Shown: positions 10,867 to 21,339 of the stretch, one piece after another
Position numbering within the stretch: the stretch's first letter is position 1
Layout: every line of letters starts with the position of its first letter
Assembly (NCBI GenBank): GCA_030295235.1
Contig: AP026124.1
Location: 1,488,001 to 1,552,000, forward strand
Length of the DNA: 64,000 nt
DNA from: Fistulifera solaris
Taxonomy: Eukaryota; Bacillariophyta; Bacillariophyceae; Naviculales; Stauroneidaceae
Direction: 5' to 3'
The notes under the pieces: generated by a model
Database searches by the model: none
Told to the model about the DNA's origin: nothing
The model's input: only the letters and a program-made list of their open reading frames with translations
Position numbers and translations under genes: made by a program

Positions 10867-13364
10867 ATGGAACCAAGCTATGCCACAACTTACGACTTAC
10901 TTCCAGAAAAGAATGTACCCATTGATTCGTTCCGCCAAGTCAATTTGCATAGTTCTGTGGACCGTGATCGTATGGTCATGGATAATTCCCTTGCATTATT
11001 CCTTTCACCTGACACACCGCCGATCACAATCTGCAACGGTACGAAACGCGCATTCATCTACTGGATGGTTTCCTGTCTTGGAAGTGGAACAGGACGGTAA
11101 TATATATCATGAAAATGATGCGCAAAAATATTAGAAGCACAGTCGGCCATCTTGGCCGCCGGATTAGCACGTGCGAGATTGAATTCGATCGAGAAAACAT
11201 CCATAATCAATACGACCTTTACACGCGAAATGGAAGCATGCGTACGGGGTCGATTTATGGATCTAACATGTACGGCTGCGGGTGAACACAGTCTCGAGAA
11301 TTTATTCTTTGATCAATCTGCTTTGGTTCAACGTGCCGTTGAGGAGGCATCTACTTGGGATGTTCTCCGTGGAGCGGTCCTCACCTTCCAGTCGCTGTGT
11401 GCCATGGCTACGCAAGTAGGATTGCGGGGACCGCCGGAACAATTGAAACGGATGGTGGCTCATTTAGACGATCGGAATGATAAAACGTTAATCGAACGAG
11501 ATTTTCGACAAACGTGGGACCGGGATAGTGTGCGGCGACTCAAGTTTAAGGTCGACCGATCTCCCGCTCTGGATTTGCTCGCCGAACTCATGTGGAAAAG
11601 AACACCACAGGGTGCCTTTGATTTACTTATTAAACTGGGAGTCTGGACGGAACACGAGGATCTGGCGCTACTGCGCAGTGGATTTCCATTACGATTCACC
11701 GAGGAAGAGGAAGAGTTGGCGAAACACGCCTTTCAAGACGATCATGACCCTGATGCGATGCTGGGCATTCGAAAAGATCTGAGACATCTAAAAGTGTACA
11801 CGATTGATGGCGCTTCGACAACCGAAATTGATGACGGCCTCTCCCTAGAGACCGTTACCAAGCCCGATGGGACGACGCGGAATCGAACATGGATTCACAT
11901 TGCTGATGCAGACCGCTGGGCACCGCGTGGGTCGAAACTCCTAGAAATTGCCAGGCAACGAATTACATCATTGTATCTTCCTTTGGAATCAATATTTATG
12001 TTTCCCTCTAGCGTCAGCTCCGACTTAATGGCGCTGAAGACCAACAGAGATTCATACGCTTTGTCATTAGCGGTTGAGCTGAACGAAGATGGATCGGTCG
12101 ATCCACACACGTTGCTGCTGACTCCTTCGATTATTCGTGTTACATATCGTCTTACTTATGATGAGGTTGACGAAATGCTTGAAGAAGGCATTGGATATCG
12201 TGAGGAATGGGAGCTAGGCGCTTTGCTCGCGGAAGCCAAGAAGCGGCGCAAATATCGCTGCGAGAATGGTTCGAGCGAACAGCTCATTCCTCGTCCCATA
12301 CCGACAGCCTCTGTGTCGGTAGATCGCAACAATACGCATCCAGATGACTATGATATTTCGTTGAGCATACAGGTTGCTTACAACTCGGGGCAGAATCAAA
12401 GCAAGGCGACACTTGACAACCCAAATTCACCTCCCAGCTTTGAAGATCCTGTATCATCATCATATCTTTTGGTCACCGAGGCTATGATCATGTCGGGGGA
12501 GTGCCTCGGACACTGGAAAACAAAAATAGAACACGAATATAAACAAAACAGTGGGAATGAACACGAAAATACTGTACGGCTTGCCTTTCGAGCTCAGTCC
12601 AAACCAGGTAAGTGACTCGTGCCCCCAATATCGCCAAGCTCTTCGGTGCGTCTCAACGCTTGTTTCCAGAGTTTCTACAGAGATTGCGAGAATATAAAAC
12701 GTTTTTAGGTTTACTAGAGCAGAACGTTGGCGATGGTTATTGTCACGCTTGGTACGGCCGTCGTTTTTTGCAAGGTGCAAAAGTATCGGAATCCAGAATG
12801 CCCCATGCCGGACTCGGTCTAAGTAGCTATGTGCAGTGGAGTAGTCCGATCCGCCGTTTCTCCGATCTGCAAGTCCATTCTTGCATCAAACGATACCTGC
12901 GGAGAAACCGTGTCTATGAACTATGGAAAGCGGGGGATAGTATTCCGGATGGGCTTACTTCTTTAGATCTTGGTCTTCCGCAAAGTTTCGAGAACGGAAA
13001 CGGCCGATTAAAACCACCAACAATACCAATAACGACAGATATGCTGGACAACGATATTGATTTTATGGAAGGAGGAGGCTTATTGGGTGCCGCGCGAACT
13101 CTCCAAAAACGGTCCCAGGAGTATTGGCACTTTGAGTACATTCGCAGAACTTATGTTGCTGACCCTGGGAAGGTCTACGATGCTGTAATCCTTGGTCTTG
13201 TCGATCCCGCAAAGCGCCAACATGCTATATACGTTTATGAGCTTGGTTTGGAGCATCGTTACACCTCCCCAGCTGGCATACTAGATGCAGGTGTCAAATT
13301 GAGACTATTGGTGGATGACGTCTCCCCACGGCACGGACTACTTTCATTTGTCCGCACAGTGTAA
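10867..13364 (+). CDS. RNB-domain exoribonuclease (RNase II/R family)
   Basis: 3'-5' exoribonuclease of the RNase II/R superfamily. The catalytic block reads YTIDGASTTEIDDGLSL; RNase II has Asp at the third acidic site where this has Glu, while the last two Asp are kept. Further RNB motifs are WIHIADADRWAP, SSVSSDLMALK and YVQWSSPIRRFSDLQVH, followed by a C-terminal S1-like part. A certain intron lies at 12608-12669 (GTAAGT..TTTCCAG, phase 1), joining SKP to EFLQRLREYK. The 5' end is not resolved: exon material before 11135 appears in two frames, a 38-nt GT-AG stretch at 11097-11134 would splice in frame, and a base error near 11020-11045 is likely. A bacterial-like RNase with eukaryotic introns suggests an organelle enzyme (plastid RNR1 or mitochondrial DSS1 type), by inference. 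Confidence 0.75.
12608..12669 (+). other. Intron in the RNB exoribonuclease gene
   Basis: 62 nt with a perfect GTAAGT donor and TTGTTTCCAG acceptor; phase 1; its removal avoids an immediate in-frame TGA. Confidence 0.85.
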
Positions 13365-13385
13365 CATTTAGTCATGACTGTAAAT

Positions 13386-14192
13386 TTACTGCAACGATAC
13401 GTCGTTCTTTTGTGACAATCGTTTCTGCTCTTCGGCTACCCATCGCTCGGCATCTTGCCAGCCTTCTTCGTATACAAATGTCAGCTCTTTCCTGGAGGAT
13501 GCTTGCGTCGCAATGCGAAAGAGACGTTCGAGCTGGCCATCGCCCTCAGCGCGTGGAGAAATGCAGTCTTCTAAAAGCGAGTCATCCAAGCCTATTTTGT
13601 GTTTGGGAAAACAGGTGACAGTAATTGTGCGATTGACATCAATATTGGCTACCGCAAAGTCTGGGCAACCGAAGCGCTCCCTCGGAACGGTGAAATAGCC
13701 ATCTACGAGCAGGCGAGGGTAACCCTGCGACGTGTCCAAAAGGAAAGGTAAATTGGTTGTAAAGAATGGAAACATTGAGGAATGACAGACCGAACGAACA
13801 AGCTCATTACGGCTGCCAAATTCTGTTTCAAATATGTTACGTGCCCGAGGAAACACCTCTCGATAAGCGATCCCTGTAATACCAGGCCGTGACATCGCGT
13901 CCTCGAACCGTTCTTCCGTGAGAAGTTCATCCAGTTTTTCTTTCAGCAAAGGCAAAAGTCGCCCCCGAGCTCCTCCCATTTGTTCACAACGATCGGAAAT
14001 ATCAATGGTGGCTTCTAAGACTTGGGTAGACGGCACTCGACTCGCGTGACTAGCACACGCAATGGCTCCGGCGGATGAGCCGGCGATCGGCGTCTCTGGG
14101 GTCAACATCTGATGGTATTCAAGAGCGCCCATCACGCCTACATGATAGGGAAGCAACAGTCCTCCAGGAGAAAACGAAAAACCAGTCTTCAT
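13386..14192 (-). CDS. Patatin-like phospholipase
   Basis: Patatin-domain lipid acyl hydrolase of 268 residues. All family elements are visible: the Gly-rich oxyanion loop (SPGGLLLPYHVGV), the nucleophile elbow GSSAG, and the catalytic Asp in LLVDGYF, making a Ser-Asp dyad. I start at 14192 (MKTGFSFSPGG), which places the oxyanion loop at the usual distance from the N-terminus; an upstream Met at 14276 is possible but its extra 28 residues look non-conserved and overlap a TACCAGGTA promoter word (14220-14228 on the reverse strand). No signal peptide, so probably cytosolic or lipid-surface associated. Convergent with the RNB gene (21 bp gap). Substrate unknown. Confidence 0.88.
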   Translation of the reverse strand: MKTGFSFSPGGLLLPYHVGVMGALEYHQMLTPETPIAGSSAGAIACASHASRVPSTQVLEATIDISDRCEQMGGARGRLLPLLKEKLDELLTEERFEDAMSRPGITGIAYREVFPRARNIFETEFGSRNELVRSVCHSSMFPFFTTNLPFLLDTSQGYPRLLVDGYFTVPRERFGCPDFAVANIDVNRTITVTCFPKHKIGLDDSLLEDCISPRAEGDGQLERLFRIATQASSRKELTFVYEEGWQDAERWVAEEQKRLSQKNDVSLQ

Positions 14193-15310
14193 TTTTGTAA
14201 AGGCTGGGCGGATGAACTGTACCTGGTAATGCTTCACCTCAAAATCGAAAATCCGATATACCCGATTACTTTGCATTGTTTCGATCGAACCCGTAGAAGC
14301 GGCGTGGCGTCTTTTCGAGAAACCGTGTCCCGTGTAAGTTGATGCCTACAGTCTATTTCACTGTGATGCTTTCCAATATGTGAGTCACGAGTCTCAAAGT
14401 GGGTCCAGTCTGTCCGTGCGTCCTCCACTACGGGTACCGTTCCGAATGTCCCTCCACTTTTTCTGCTTTCATACAAGGCACAGGATTTTTTCGACCCATT
14501 GCTCTTCACCTTCATTTCGTGCCAATGAGCGACCTTTTGAAGGCATTCAATGATCTCCTTCTCAGAAATTTCTTGTAATGATGGAGATAGTAACTCAGAG
14601 ATGTCGACGAAAATTCTAACGGAAATTCGGTTTCAGGAGGGGTTTTATCCTTTTATGAGAACGGGTCTCCTTGATGACTTTTGTCGCCGCAGTGTAATTG
14701 TCAACCCACAACGACAGAAGTGCAAGTTGCGACGTCTTTAAAACGTTGGTATACAATGATGGGTCTATCTGGAAGTTTTTAGACGCCGAAATCGCACAGT
14801 CGAAGTCTTACAATAGTTTAATATCCAAGCCAACGCTGCCAAACTAACCCTGTTGATCGGCTCGTCCGGATGAAACGCGGATTGCGAAATGCTTAATCAA
14901 AATGTTCGATCATATTTTAAAGCAACGAATCCTTTCACGCAATACACAGTCATACTCGGAGAGGTCGCGCTTTGCCACTCAGTAAGATGCTTTATTTTCC
15001 GACCGGTTTTTCTGGTGCAAAAGTGGATGCCACGTAAGAAGACGGCACGTCCACATTATTGCAAAGATATTGAGATGTTGAAACCTCGCTTGAAACGCAA
15101 CGTGTTGACTGGTTCTTCAGGATGAGACGCAGAATGTGAAATGCTTAAACACATATCCTTTCGAAGCATTTCGACTAGTTCCATATGCCATTGGGTCGCT
15201 CGATGTGCATCAAATTTGTCATAGGAGTGCATCATAAGCGAGCTGATAATACAGCGTTACGTTGACCTGGAAAATAGACCTTCAACGGCTGTAAGAATTG
15301 TTGCTATTCG
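14193..15310. repeat. Long intergenic region with a diverged direct repeat
   Basis: 1.1 kb between the patatin start and the 3' end of the WD40 gene. At 14851-14897 and 15103-15149 about 38 of 47 bases match (TGTTGA..GG.TC.TC.GGATGA.ACGC..A..G.GAAATGCTTAA), a direct repeat 252 bp apart. AGTCACGAGT is at 14383 and GGTACC at 14433. The open frame 14889-15125 is short, spans part of the repeat and resembles no family, so I do not call it a gene. Confidence 0.5.
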
Positions 15311-16789
15311 TTATACCTTCCACACAAAAGCGTCTCCGTCCATTGAGGCCCCGCATAAACAGGTTCCGTCCTCATTAAAGGACAGATGGTTTAGTGTGGT
15401 TGAAGTTCCCAGTCTATCGGTTAACTCGACTTGATAGTTGCTTGTATCCGTGTAAAAAAACTTTCGTTTCCGACTGGAAGCAATTAACTCGTCAACCTGC
15501 AGCTCATCGATTTCTAAGTTGGATTCGTGTTCGGTTGCGACCCAACCCATGTCCGCGCACAATGCAGAGACAGGAGCGCTGGAACCCACATACTTCCGCT
15601 CAAGACACTGCAATTTAACACCGCGGAGAGTATCCAGAAGGAAATCTTGCCGAATATGCTCACGCTTCCTAGTGACTAGCGCCGAGACGAATAGTCGATC
15701 TCCGCCGACTGCTGAAAGCTTGTATCGCGTCACATCCTGACACCTGGATGGTATCAAATTATCATAAGAAGAAAGTGGCGACGAGGGACAGGCAACATCC
15801 TTGGGATAAGACGGAAGTAGAATTGCGCTGCAAGAGGATCTTGTATTTCGTAGATCCCATACACAAACAAGAGTCCGGTCAAAGTTTTCTCGAACGGTTG
15901 CTACGCTTCTGTCCGTAAGAAAACAGCCTCCTTTAAAATCCATCATTGTATCCTTCTTTTCATCAATGGAAAAGTAGATTGCGTTCTGTGACAGATGAAG
16001 GCGAGTATCACAAAGAGTTATACCAAAATAATCATTAGGATCTCCCATGTGCAAAGCTTGAATATTCCCTGTAGAATGTTCCCAAAAATCCCAACACTGG
16101 ATGGCCTGTAGCGGCTGACAATCCAGATTATCCCATTGGTATATTTCTGGCAGTGCTGTCGATAAGAACAGGTCATCGATTTGTTCTTGCAAACTAGCGA
16201 ACCTGCCATGGTAGCGACGCATTGCTCTTCTTGCTGTCCATCCTTGTTGTATAAAAGAAGAATTGTGATTTGCAGTCAAACTGATCTTCTTTTCGAGGAA
16301 CTGGTTGGTTCTTCCTGTGCTCCACCACTTTGCTGACTGGATCGGTGTCGACGATAACTTGCCGTATTCTGTGTCGTACAACTGAAGATCACCTGTAGGC
16401 ATGCCTACCGCGATCGATTGTCCTCTCCCAAAGCTACGACAATCAAAATGGCGAAAAAGCCAGCTGGAGGACGGAAAACTTCCCAGTTTCAAAGAACATT
16501 CCAGTGTTGTCTTGTCATTACAGACCTTCCCCCTCAAGCGAATGATATCTAAGATCCCATTCGAAGCGCAAGCCATGATTGTATCGCGATTATCAACAAA
16601 CCAGCATCCGCAATAGGGACTCATGGACGAATTTCGATACAAATGATCCACATTGTTGCGACGTGCTGCGATCTTTTCGCGGAAACGCCTTTTAACGAGT
16701 TTGTTGGCGAAATCTTTTCTAGATTTTTGCGACTCACTATGCGTGGAAATTGTGTCAGTTGTCTCAAACAGGTTGGAGGAACTTTTCAT
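15311..16789 (-). CDS. WD40-type beta-propeller protein of unknown function
   Basis: 492-residue intact frame starting at an ATG. Degenerate WD40 blades are visible (LVCVWDLRN, IQCWDFWEHSTG, and a C-terminal blade LNHLSFNEDGTCLCGASMDGDAFVWKV split over two strands). The N-terminus is basic and coiled-coil-like (KSRKDFANKLVKRRFREK). The fold predicts a scaffold for a protein complex; I do not recognise the orthologue. It shares a divergent promoter with BUB3. Confidence 0.65.
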   Translation of the reverse strand: MKSSSNLFETTDTISTHSESQKSRKDFANKLVKRRFREKIAARRNNVDHLYRNSSMSPYCGCWFVDNRDTIMACASNGILDIIRLRGKVCNDKTTLECSLKLGSFPSSSWLFRHFDCRSFGRGQSIAVGMPTGDLQLYDTEYGKLSSTPIQSAKWWSTGRTNQFLEKKISLTANHNSSFIQQGWTARRAMRRYHGRFASLQEQIDDLFLSTALPEIYQWDNLDCQPLQAIQCWDFWEHSTGNIQALHMGDPNDYFGITLCDTRLHLSQNAIYFSIDEKKDTMMDFKGGCFLTDRSVATVRENFDRTLVCVWDLRNTRSSCSAILLPSYPKDVACPSSPLSSYDNLIPSRCQDVTRYKLSAVGGDRLFVSALVTRKREHIRQDFLLDTLRGVKLQCLERKYVGSSAPVSALCADMGWVATEHESNLEIDELQVDELIASSRKRKFFYTDTSNYQVELTDRLGTSTTLNHLSFNEDGTCLCGASMDGDAFVWKV

Positions 16790-17149
16790 GATAGTTCCTT
16801 CTTTTCATTTCTTTAGATTCTTGTTGACGTTCAGATTGAGTGGCTATTGTTATCTTCGTCTTCGTCTAAATTTTGTCGTCATTGATGTCTGCTGTTGGAG
16901 TGAGAAATGGGGTGTCGGTAGTCGGTACCCTGGCGCTAATCCGGTACCGGGTACCGGTACCGACTGTATCCGTTGAAGCTTATTTCTACCGCAACCATGT
17001 TTTGTACTATGCTGCAAGAGTGCCTCAAGACTACATCACAGCATACAACAACACAACTCGCACCTCGCACGCCTACAAGGGTATGCTCTTTTGAGGTTGC
17101 CTAAAAAAAATTGCGCTGTGCCTCTCATTTGTGTTGATGCAATAATAGC
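16790..17149. promoter_or_regulatory. Divergent promoter WD40 / BUB3 with four GGTACC
   Basis: 360 bp. GGTACC occurs at 16924, 16943, 16950 and 16956, the last three nearly end to end (CCGGTACCGGGTACCGGTACC). No coding potential. The cluster lies between the two start codons. Confidence 0.5.
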
Positions 17150-18265
17150 ATGGAAGCTCCAGAAACAGCCCCCAAGTAATTGCTCTTCCAGATCCCCCCA
17201 ACCGATGGTATCACAAGTCTCCGTTATTTGTTAGGCGCACCGAAATCACTGTTAGCGTCGACCAGCTGGGATGGAAGCGTGCGAGTACACGATACAGCGG
17301 AACATCGGCGCGTTTTCTCTCATGCGATGGAAAGCGGTCCTTTGTTAAGTCTCACGACGATTGACAGTAATGATCGTCGACATTCGCTAGTAACGGGTGG
17401 AATGGACGGATCGATTCGATCGGTTGATCTGGAGACGTCAACTGTAGAGATCATCGGAAGTCACACGGAAAGTGAGACTCCTTCTTGCTCGTGTCTCTTT
17501 TCCTTAGCAAATTCCAGTTCTCCATCGCTGATTGCCTCGGCAGGATGGGACAAGCAATTTCATATCTGGGATATTCGTAAAAGGGACAACCCGCTGTGAC
17601 TGTTGCTCTTCCGGGCAAAGCATATTCGATGGATTTAGACCCCAAACACAATCGAGTTGCCTTGGCTACTTCAGGCCGGCGTACTTGCTTCATAGATATA
17701 CGCAGTGGTACTGAGGCAGAGCTCGTACTGGATCGCGAATCCACTCTGAAATATCAAATGAGATGTATTCGATTCTTTCCGGAAGGTGATGGCATTGCTG
17801 TAGGCTCTGTCGAAGGCCGAGTGGCTGTCGAATACTTGGAGGAGTTAGTTCCCAAATCCAATACCAAGTTGAGTAAATATGCATTCAAGTGTCATCGATC
17901 CGGCGATGTTGTGTATCCCGTGAATTGCATCGAGTTTCACCCACGATTCGGCACCTTTGCCACTGCTGGTTGTGATGGATGTGTCGGTAAGTGCGCTGTC
18001 ATGTCGTCAATTTCTCTAATAATGTTTTCTCATATTTACGAGCTCGATCTTCTTAGCTCTTTGGGATGGGCAGAATAAGAAGAAATTGACGACTTTGCCC
18101 AAAATGCCGACATCCATCTCCGCGCTCGCTTTCAACAGAGACGGCCAAGAGCTGGCGATCGCTTCGAGCTATACCTTTGAGGATGGCGAACGCGAACACC
18201 CTCATGACGAAATTTATATTAGAAAGATGCTTGACTCAGAGTGCATGCCCAAAACTGCAACGTAA
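17150..18265 (+). CDS. BUB3: BUB3, spindle-checkpoint WD40 protein
   Basis: Mitotic checkpoint propeller that recruits BUB1/BUBR1 to kinetochores. Matches the family throughout: PPTDGITSLRYL, STSWDGSVRVHD, AGWDKQFHIWD, KAYSMDLD, GRRTCFIDIR, KYQMRCIRFFP, SVEGRVAVEYL, KYAFKCHR, YPVNCIEFHP, LAIASSYTFE with the ..EHP-DEIYIRK ending. Intron 17987-18056 (GTAAGT..CTTCTTAG) restores GCV-ALWDGQNKKK. Three homopolymer errors are implied: a missing A at 17174-17175 and an extra C at 17194-17199 (a compensating pair which makes the ATG at 17150 the start), and a missing C at 17590-17592. Corrected length 348 residues, close to the family norm. Confidence 0.92.
17987..18056 (+). other. Intron in BUB3
   Basis: 70 nt, GTAAGT donor, GATCTTCTTAG acceptor, phase 1; interrupts the last conserved blade. 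Confidence 0.85.
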
Positions 18266-18356
18266 TATAAAAAAATTTTAACAAGCAAATTAGCTCGCAT
18301 GGTAAAAGCTACCAAGCAGGGTTATCCTGTCTACAGTCTCCCTGGAGCGGAATACT

Positions 18357-19139
18357 TTATATTAAACCTACGGCTTCAGCAAATCGGTTCACTTTTCGCT
18401 GCGTCGATTCGGTGATTTCGTCCCAGTAATTCATTATCGAGCTTCGTCTTAACGTTTCTTGGCGTTGTTGCCTAATCTTCAACGCTTCTAACCAAGCTTG
18501 ATTCACTTCATCCGTCGAAAAGCCTCGGTGTTGCTCTAGTATTTGCTTGCGGTCCTTGTACGAAAGCTTTAGTTCTCTCCGTTTGCGCCTTGGTTCTCGG
18601 TCTCTTTCATACTCGTCTAAACTAATCTTCTTCGTGATTTCTTGAGAATAATCGAGCGACACTGGAGGGCCTGATACAGCGGAAGGATGATCTCCAAGTG
18701 TCATGTAAAATTCGTGTATTTCTAAGCAATCAAATCCTACCGACCGACGATTTGATGGGGCTCGATCTGGTTCTTCTGTGCTGTGTGTTGACGATATGAA
18801 AGGTGCGCAATGGCAGTTCGCGCACCCCTCTATGAGAGCATTTGAAAGCTGTTCGAAGAAACCGACCGGAACTTCTACTCCTTCGTCAGCTGTCTCATCA
18901 TAGTCGCATTTGCTTTCTTCAAGGATTGCGTCGTCATTTCTCTCCGAGATCGCTTTGGTTGAGGATTCACAATTCATTTTCAGGACAACGCGTTGGTTAC
19001 TGTCTGAAAAATATTCTATTTCTATACTCCCAAAAGGTGCGCATCCGTTTGGTTGTCCACCAGCTGGATCGTCGTCTGCTCCGGCTGCGCCGATCGTCTT
19101 TGGTCTTTTGTTATCATTCGAACGACTACTGGTAACCAA
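18357..19139 (-). CDS. Unknown protein with a diatom-type 'E-(I/H)-EFYMTLGDHP' motif
   Basis: About 260 residues, soluble, no targeting signal. The centre reads VGFDCLEIHEFYMTLGDHP followed by a short SGPPVSLDYS; from memory this V-F-x-x-x-x-I-x-E-(Y/F)-x-x-x-L-G-D-x-P...GPP-x-(S/T)-L pattern recurs in a large family of uncharacterised diatom proteins, which I cannot check here. Downstream is a basic helical region with a second element (KDRKQILEQHRGFSTDEVNQAW) and a terminal WDEITESTQRKVNRF. The 5' end is uncertain: the frame is open from about 19190 without an ATG, so either translation starts at the ATG at 18977 or a short upstream exon exists. Frame intact otherwise. Confidence 0.6.
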   Translation of the reverse strand: MVTSSRSNDNKRPKTIGAAGADDDPAGGQPNGCAPFGSIEIEYFSDSNQRVVLKMNCESSTKAISERNDDAILEESKCDYDETADEGVEVPVGFFEQLSNALIEGCANCHCAPFISSTHSTEEPDRAPSNRRSVGFDCLEIHEFYMTLGDHPSAVSGPPVSLDYSQEITKKISLDEYERDREPRRKRRELKLSYKDRKQILEQHRGFSTDEVNQAWLEALKIRQQRQETLRRSSIMNYWDEITESTQRKVNRFAEAVGLI

Positions 19140-19643
19140 GAATTCAGCTGAAGAAAGTTTAAGAAATCCGTTCTTGTCAAGATGACTTTTGTTCTTGTAG
19201 ACACAAGGCTTTCAAATTTCGTCTCTCAACGAATGCAAGATGGCGGGCATGGCCGGAGTTGCACAAAGAACAGATCGTCAATTTATTTAGCCATGACGTT
19301 TGTGTCGACTTACGTCACAAAATGCTTTCAACGGAAAGATATGCGAGTGTTATTTAATGGCATTGCATAAGATATTTCCGTTGATTAGAATGCACTTGTC
19401 GTTACTTAGAGATGTCTACTTAGTTGCACTCACTGCGACATTGAAAAAATGACCGCGCGAAAGAATGTTGGTCCTTGTACTTTTTGTAACTGGTACGACA
19501 CATACTCTTTCATTCCTTTTCATTTTCTCATATATTGCTTGTTTAATGCAGGCTAATCATAGTCTTGAGATCGCTGCAACTAAAATCCCATTTCAGAAGC
19601 CCAGAGCCATCATTTCGGTTGCGGCAGTCAGACTTATCCCCTC
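19140..19643. other. Divergent intergenic region
   Basis: 504 bp between the unknown protein gene and prolyl hydroxylase. T-rich with no repeated motif I could identify; probably holds both promoters and perhaps a short 5' exon of the leftward gene. Confidence 0.35.
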
Positions 19644-21077
19644 ATGAACGGAACGAATACTGCACCAAAACGAAGGGGTCCAACGAACAAGCCTGAAGTG
19701 AATTTCCTGGAAAACAATAAGCTGACTCATCAGTATTCTGTATCCTCCGATTATAACGAAAAGACCCCCCAGAACGTTACGTCGAAACCATCAGTGTCTT
19801 TGAGCAGTTTTTTCTTTGCAATAATCGTACTTTTCTTAGCGTTCGCTACCCCAACTTTTGTACAACATCGCAACAACCGACGGGGTCGAGCAATGGAAAC
19901 TGAGAGAAGTCTGATACACGATGATTTGACTAGTGGTACAGATGTTAAGGTGGACCCATGCTCTGAACAAACTTTGAGAGATTTTTGGAGCGATTTCGCA
20001 ACTCCAGGTTACCATATTATTTGTTTGAAACGATCCCGTAAATCCGAAGACGCATTTATTCAGGCCAATTTCTACGAAAATGGACTCAAAGCGCGTGAGA
20101 ATACTGTGATTCTCCCTCTCAATTTAAACTGGGAGTCATTAAAGCAGTCTTTTGTGGAAAACTTGGGCTTACAACAGAGCATTTCGGACCTCCAGCCATG
20201 GGCACTCTATTCAACCACTGGTGTTCGTCTGGTAAGCGAAGACGAGCAAGAACCTCTAGCTGGTCAGTATCCCAACAGGCTGGCTGAGTATGGAGTATTT
20301 CTACTATTTGAAGGCGGTCAATTCATTTGGCCCGGTGTCCGCATCGGTTTCCGTCGCTCTGTTGACCTTTACTCTGTCATGCCTCCAGAGAGTCCTGATC
20401 TAAGTGATCGTCACCGTGAAGTTGTGCTTGAAACATTGTCCGTCAAACCTTTGGTTCTTTCTGTTACCGGATTTCTGACTACTGAAGAGTGTCAACACAT
20501 ACAAAGACTTGCAGAGCCGTCGATGGAATACTCAGAGGTCGTTCTCATGGACAAAGATGCTGGAAGACCTGCATCCGACTTTCGAACATCACAGACAACA
20601 TTTTTGCGGTCTACGGATGATTTCATGGTGGATATTGACTATCGAACGTCGAGCTTAGTACGCCTGCCCCGAAGTCACCAAGAGTCGGTTCAGGTGCTCC
20701 GGTACGGACTTGGTGAAAAATATGACAATCACCATGATTATTTTGATCCTAGGGCTTATCAAAACGACCAGAGAACATTAAGTCGCATCAAAAACGGACG
20801 AAAGAATAGAATGGTGACAGTATTCTGGTATTTGAGTAACGTCGTGTCAGGCGGAGAGACAGTCTTTCCTCGCTTCAACGGAGGAAGGGAAAAGAATATG
20901 AAAGACTGCGAAACGGGTCTAAAGGTGAAGCCAGAGGTGGGAAAGGTGATTATCTTTTATAGCATGACACCGGATGGTAAGCTGGATCCTTCCAGCCTCC
21001 ATGGGGCGTGTCCAGTACAGGAAGGCATTAAATGGGCTGCAAACAAATGGGTATGGAATGAGCCTATGAGATTTTGA
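19644..21077 (+). CDS. Prolyl 4-hydroxylase, alpha-subunit type, membrane-anchored
   Basis: 2-oxoglutarate/Fe(II) dioxygenase that hydroxylates proline in secretory-pathway proteins. The catalytic P4Hc domain occupies roughly residues 265-475: HxD at H363-x-D365 (DNHHDYFDP), distal His ~453 (LHGACPV) and the 2OG-binding Lys ~463 (IKWAANKWVWNEP). A hydrophobic stretch at residues ~52-73 (SFFFAIIVLFLAFA) makes a type II membrane anchor, consistent with ER/Golgi placement. Between them lies a ~190-residue region without a recognised domain. Single exon, 477 residues, frame intact. In algae such enzymes modify cell-wall or matrix glycoproteins; that role is inference. Confidence 0.9.
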   Translation: MNGTNTAPKRRGPTNKPEVNFLENNKLTHQYSVSSDYNEKTPQNVTSKPSVSLSSFFFAIIVLFLAFATPTFVQHRNNRRGRAMETERSLIHDDLTSGTDVKVDPCSEQTLRDFWSDFATPGYHIICLKRSRKSEDAFIQANFYENGLKARENTVILPLNLNWESLKQSFVENLGLQQSISDLQPWALYSTTGVRLVSEDEQEPLAGQYPNRLAEYGVFLLFEGGQFIWPGVRIGFRRSVDLYSVMPPESPDLSDRHREVVLETLSVKPLVLSVTGFLTTEECQHIQRLAEPSMEYSEVVLMDKDAGRPASDFRTSQTTFLRSTDDFMVDIDYRTSSLVRLPRSHQESVQVLRYGLGEKYDNHHDYFDPRAYQNDQRTLSRIKNGRKNRMVTVFWYLSNVVSGGETVFPRFNGGREKNMKDCETGLKVKPEVGKVIIFYSMTPDGKLDPSSLHGACPVQEGIKWAANKWVWNEPMRF

Positions 21078-21339
21078 ATGCGGTTCAGGATAGTACTAGT
21101 TGTTGATCAGTTGATCATAGCTTCAAAGCAATATAGCTTTTTATCTATTCACCTAGACTATTTTTAGTTTGATTAGAGAGAGCTCTTGAATTAAGATCGT
21201 CACTTGTAGCTGTTTAGTCCCAACGGATAGCTAATAACGTCTATCCCACGTCTTCTAGACTGAATACTACTTCAACGGACAGCGTTAGATCGCATCATCA
21301 TTCGGCTGTTCGGTGAAGGAGTACCGCATCCCATTTTGA

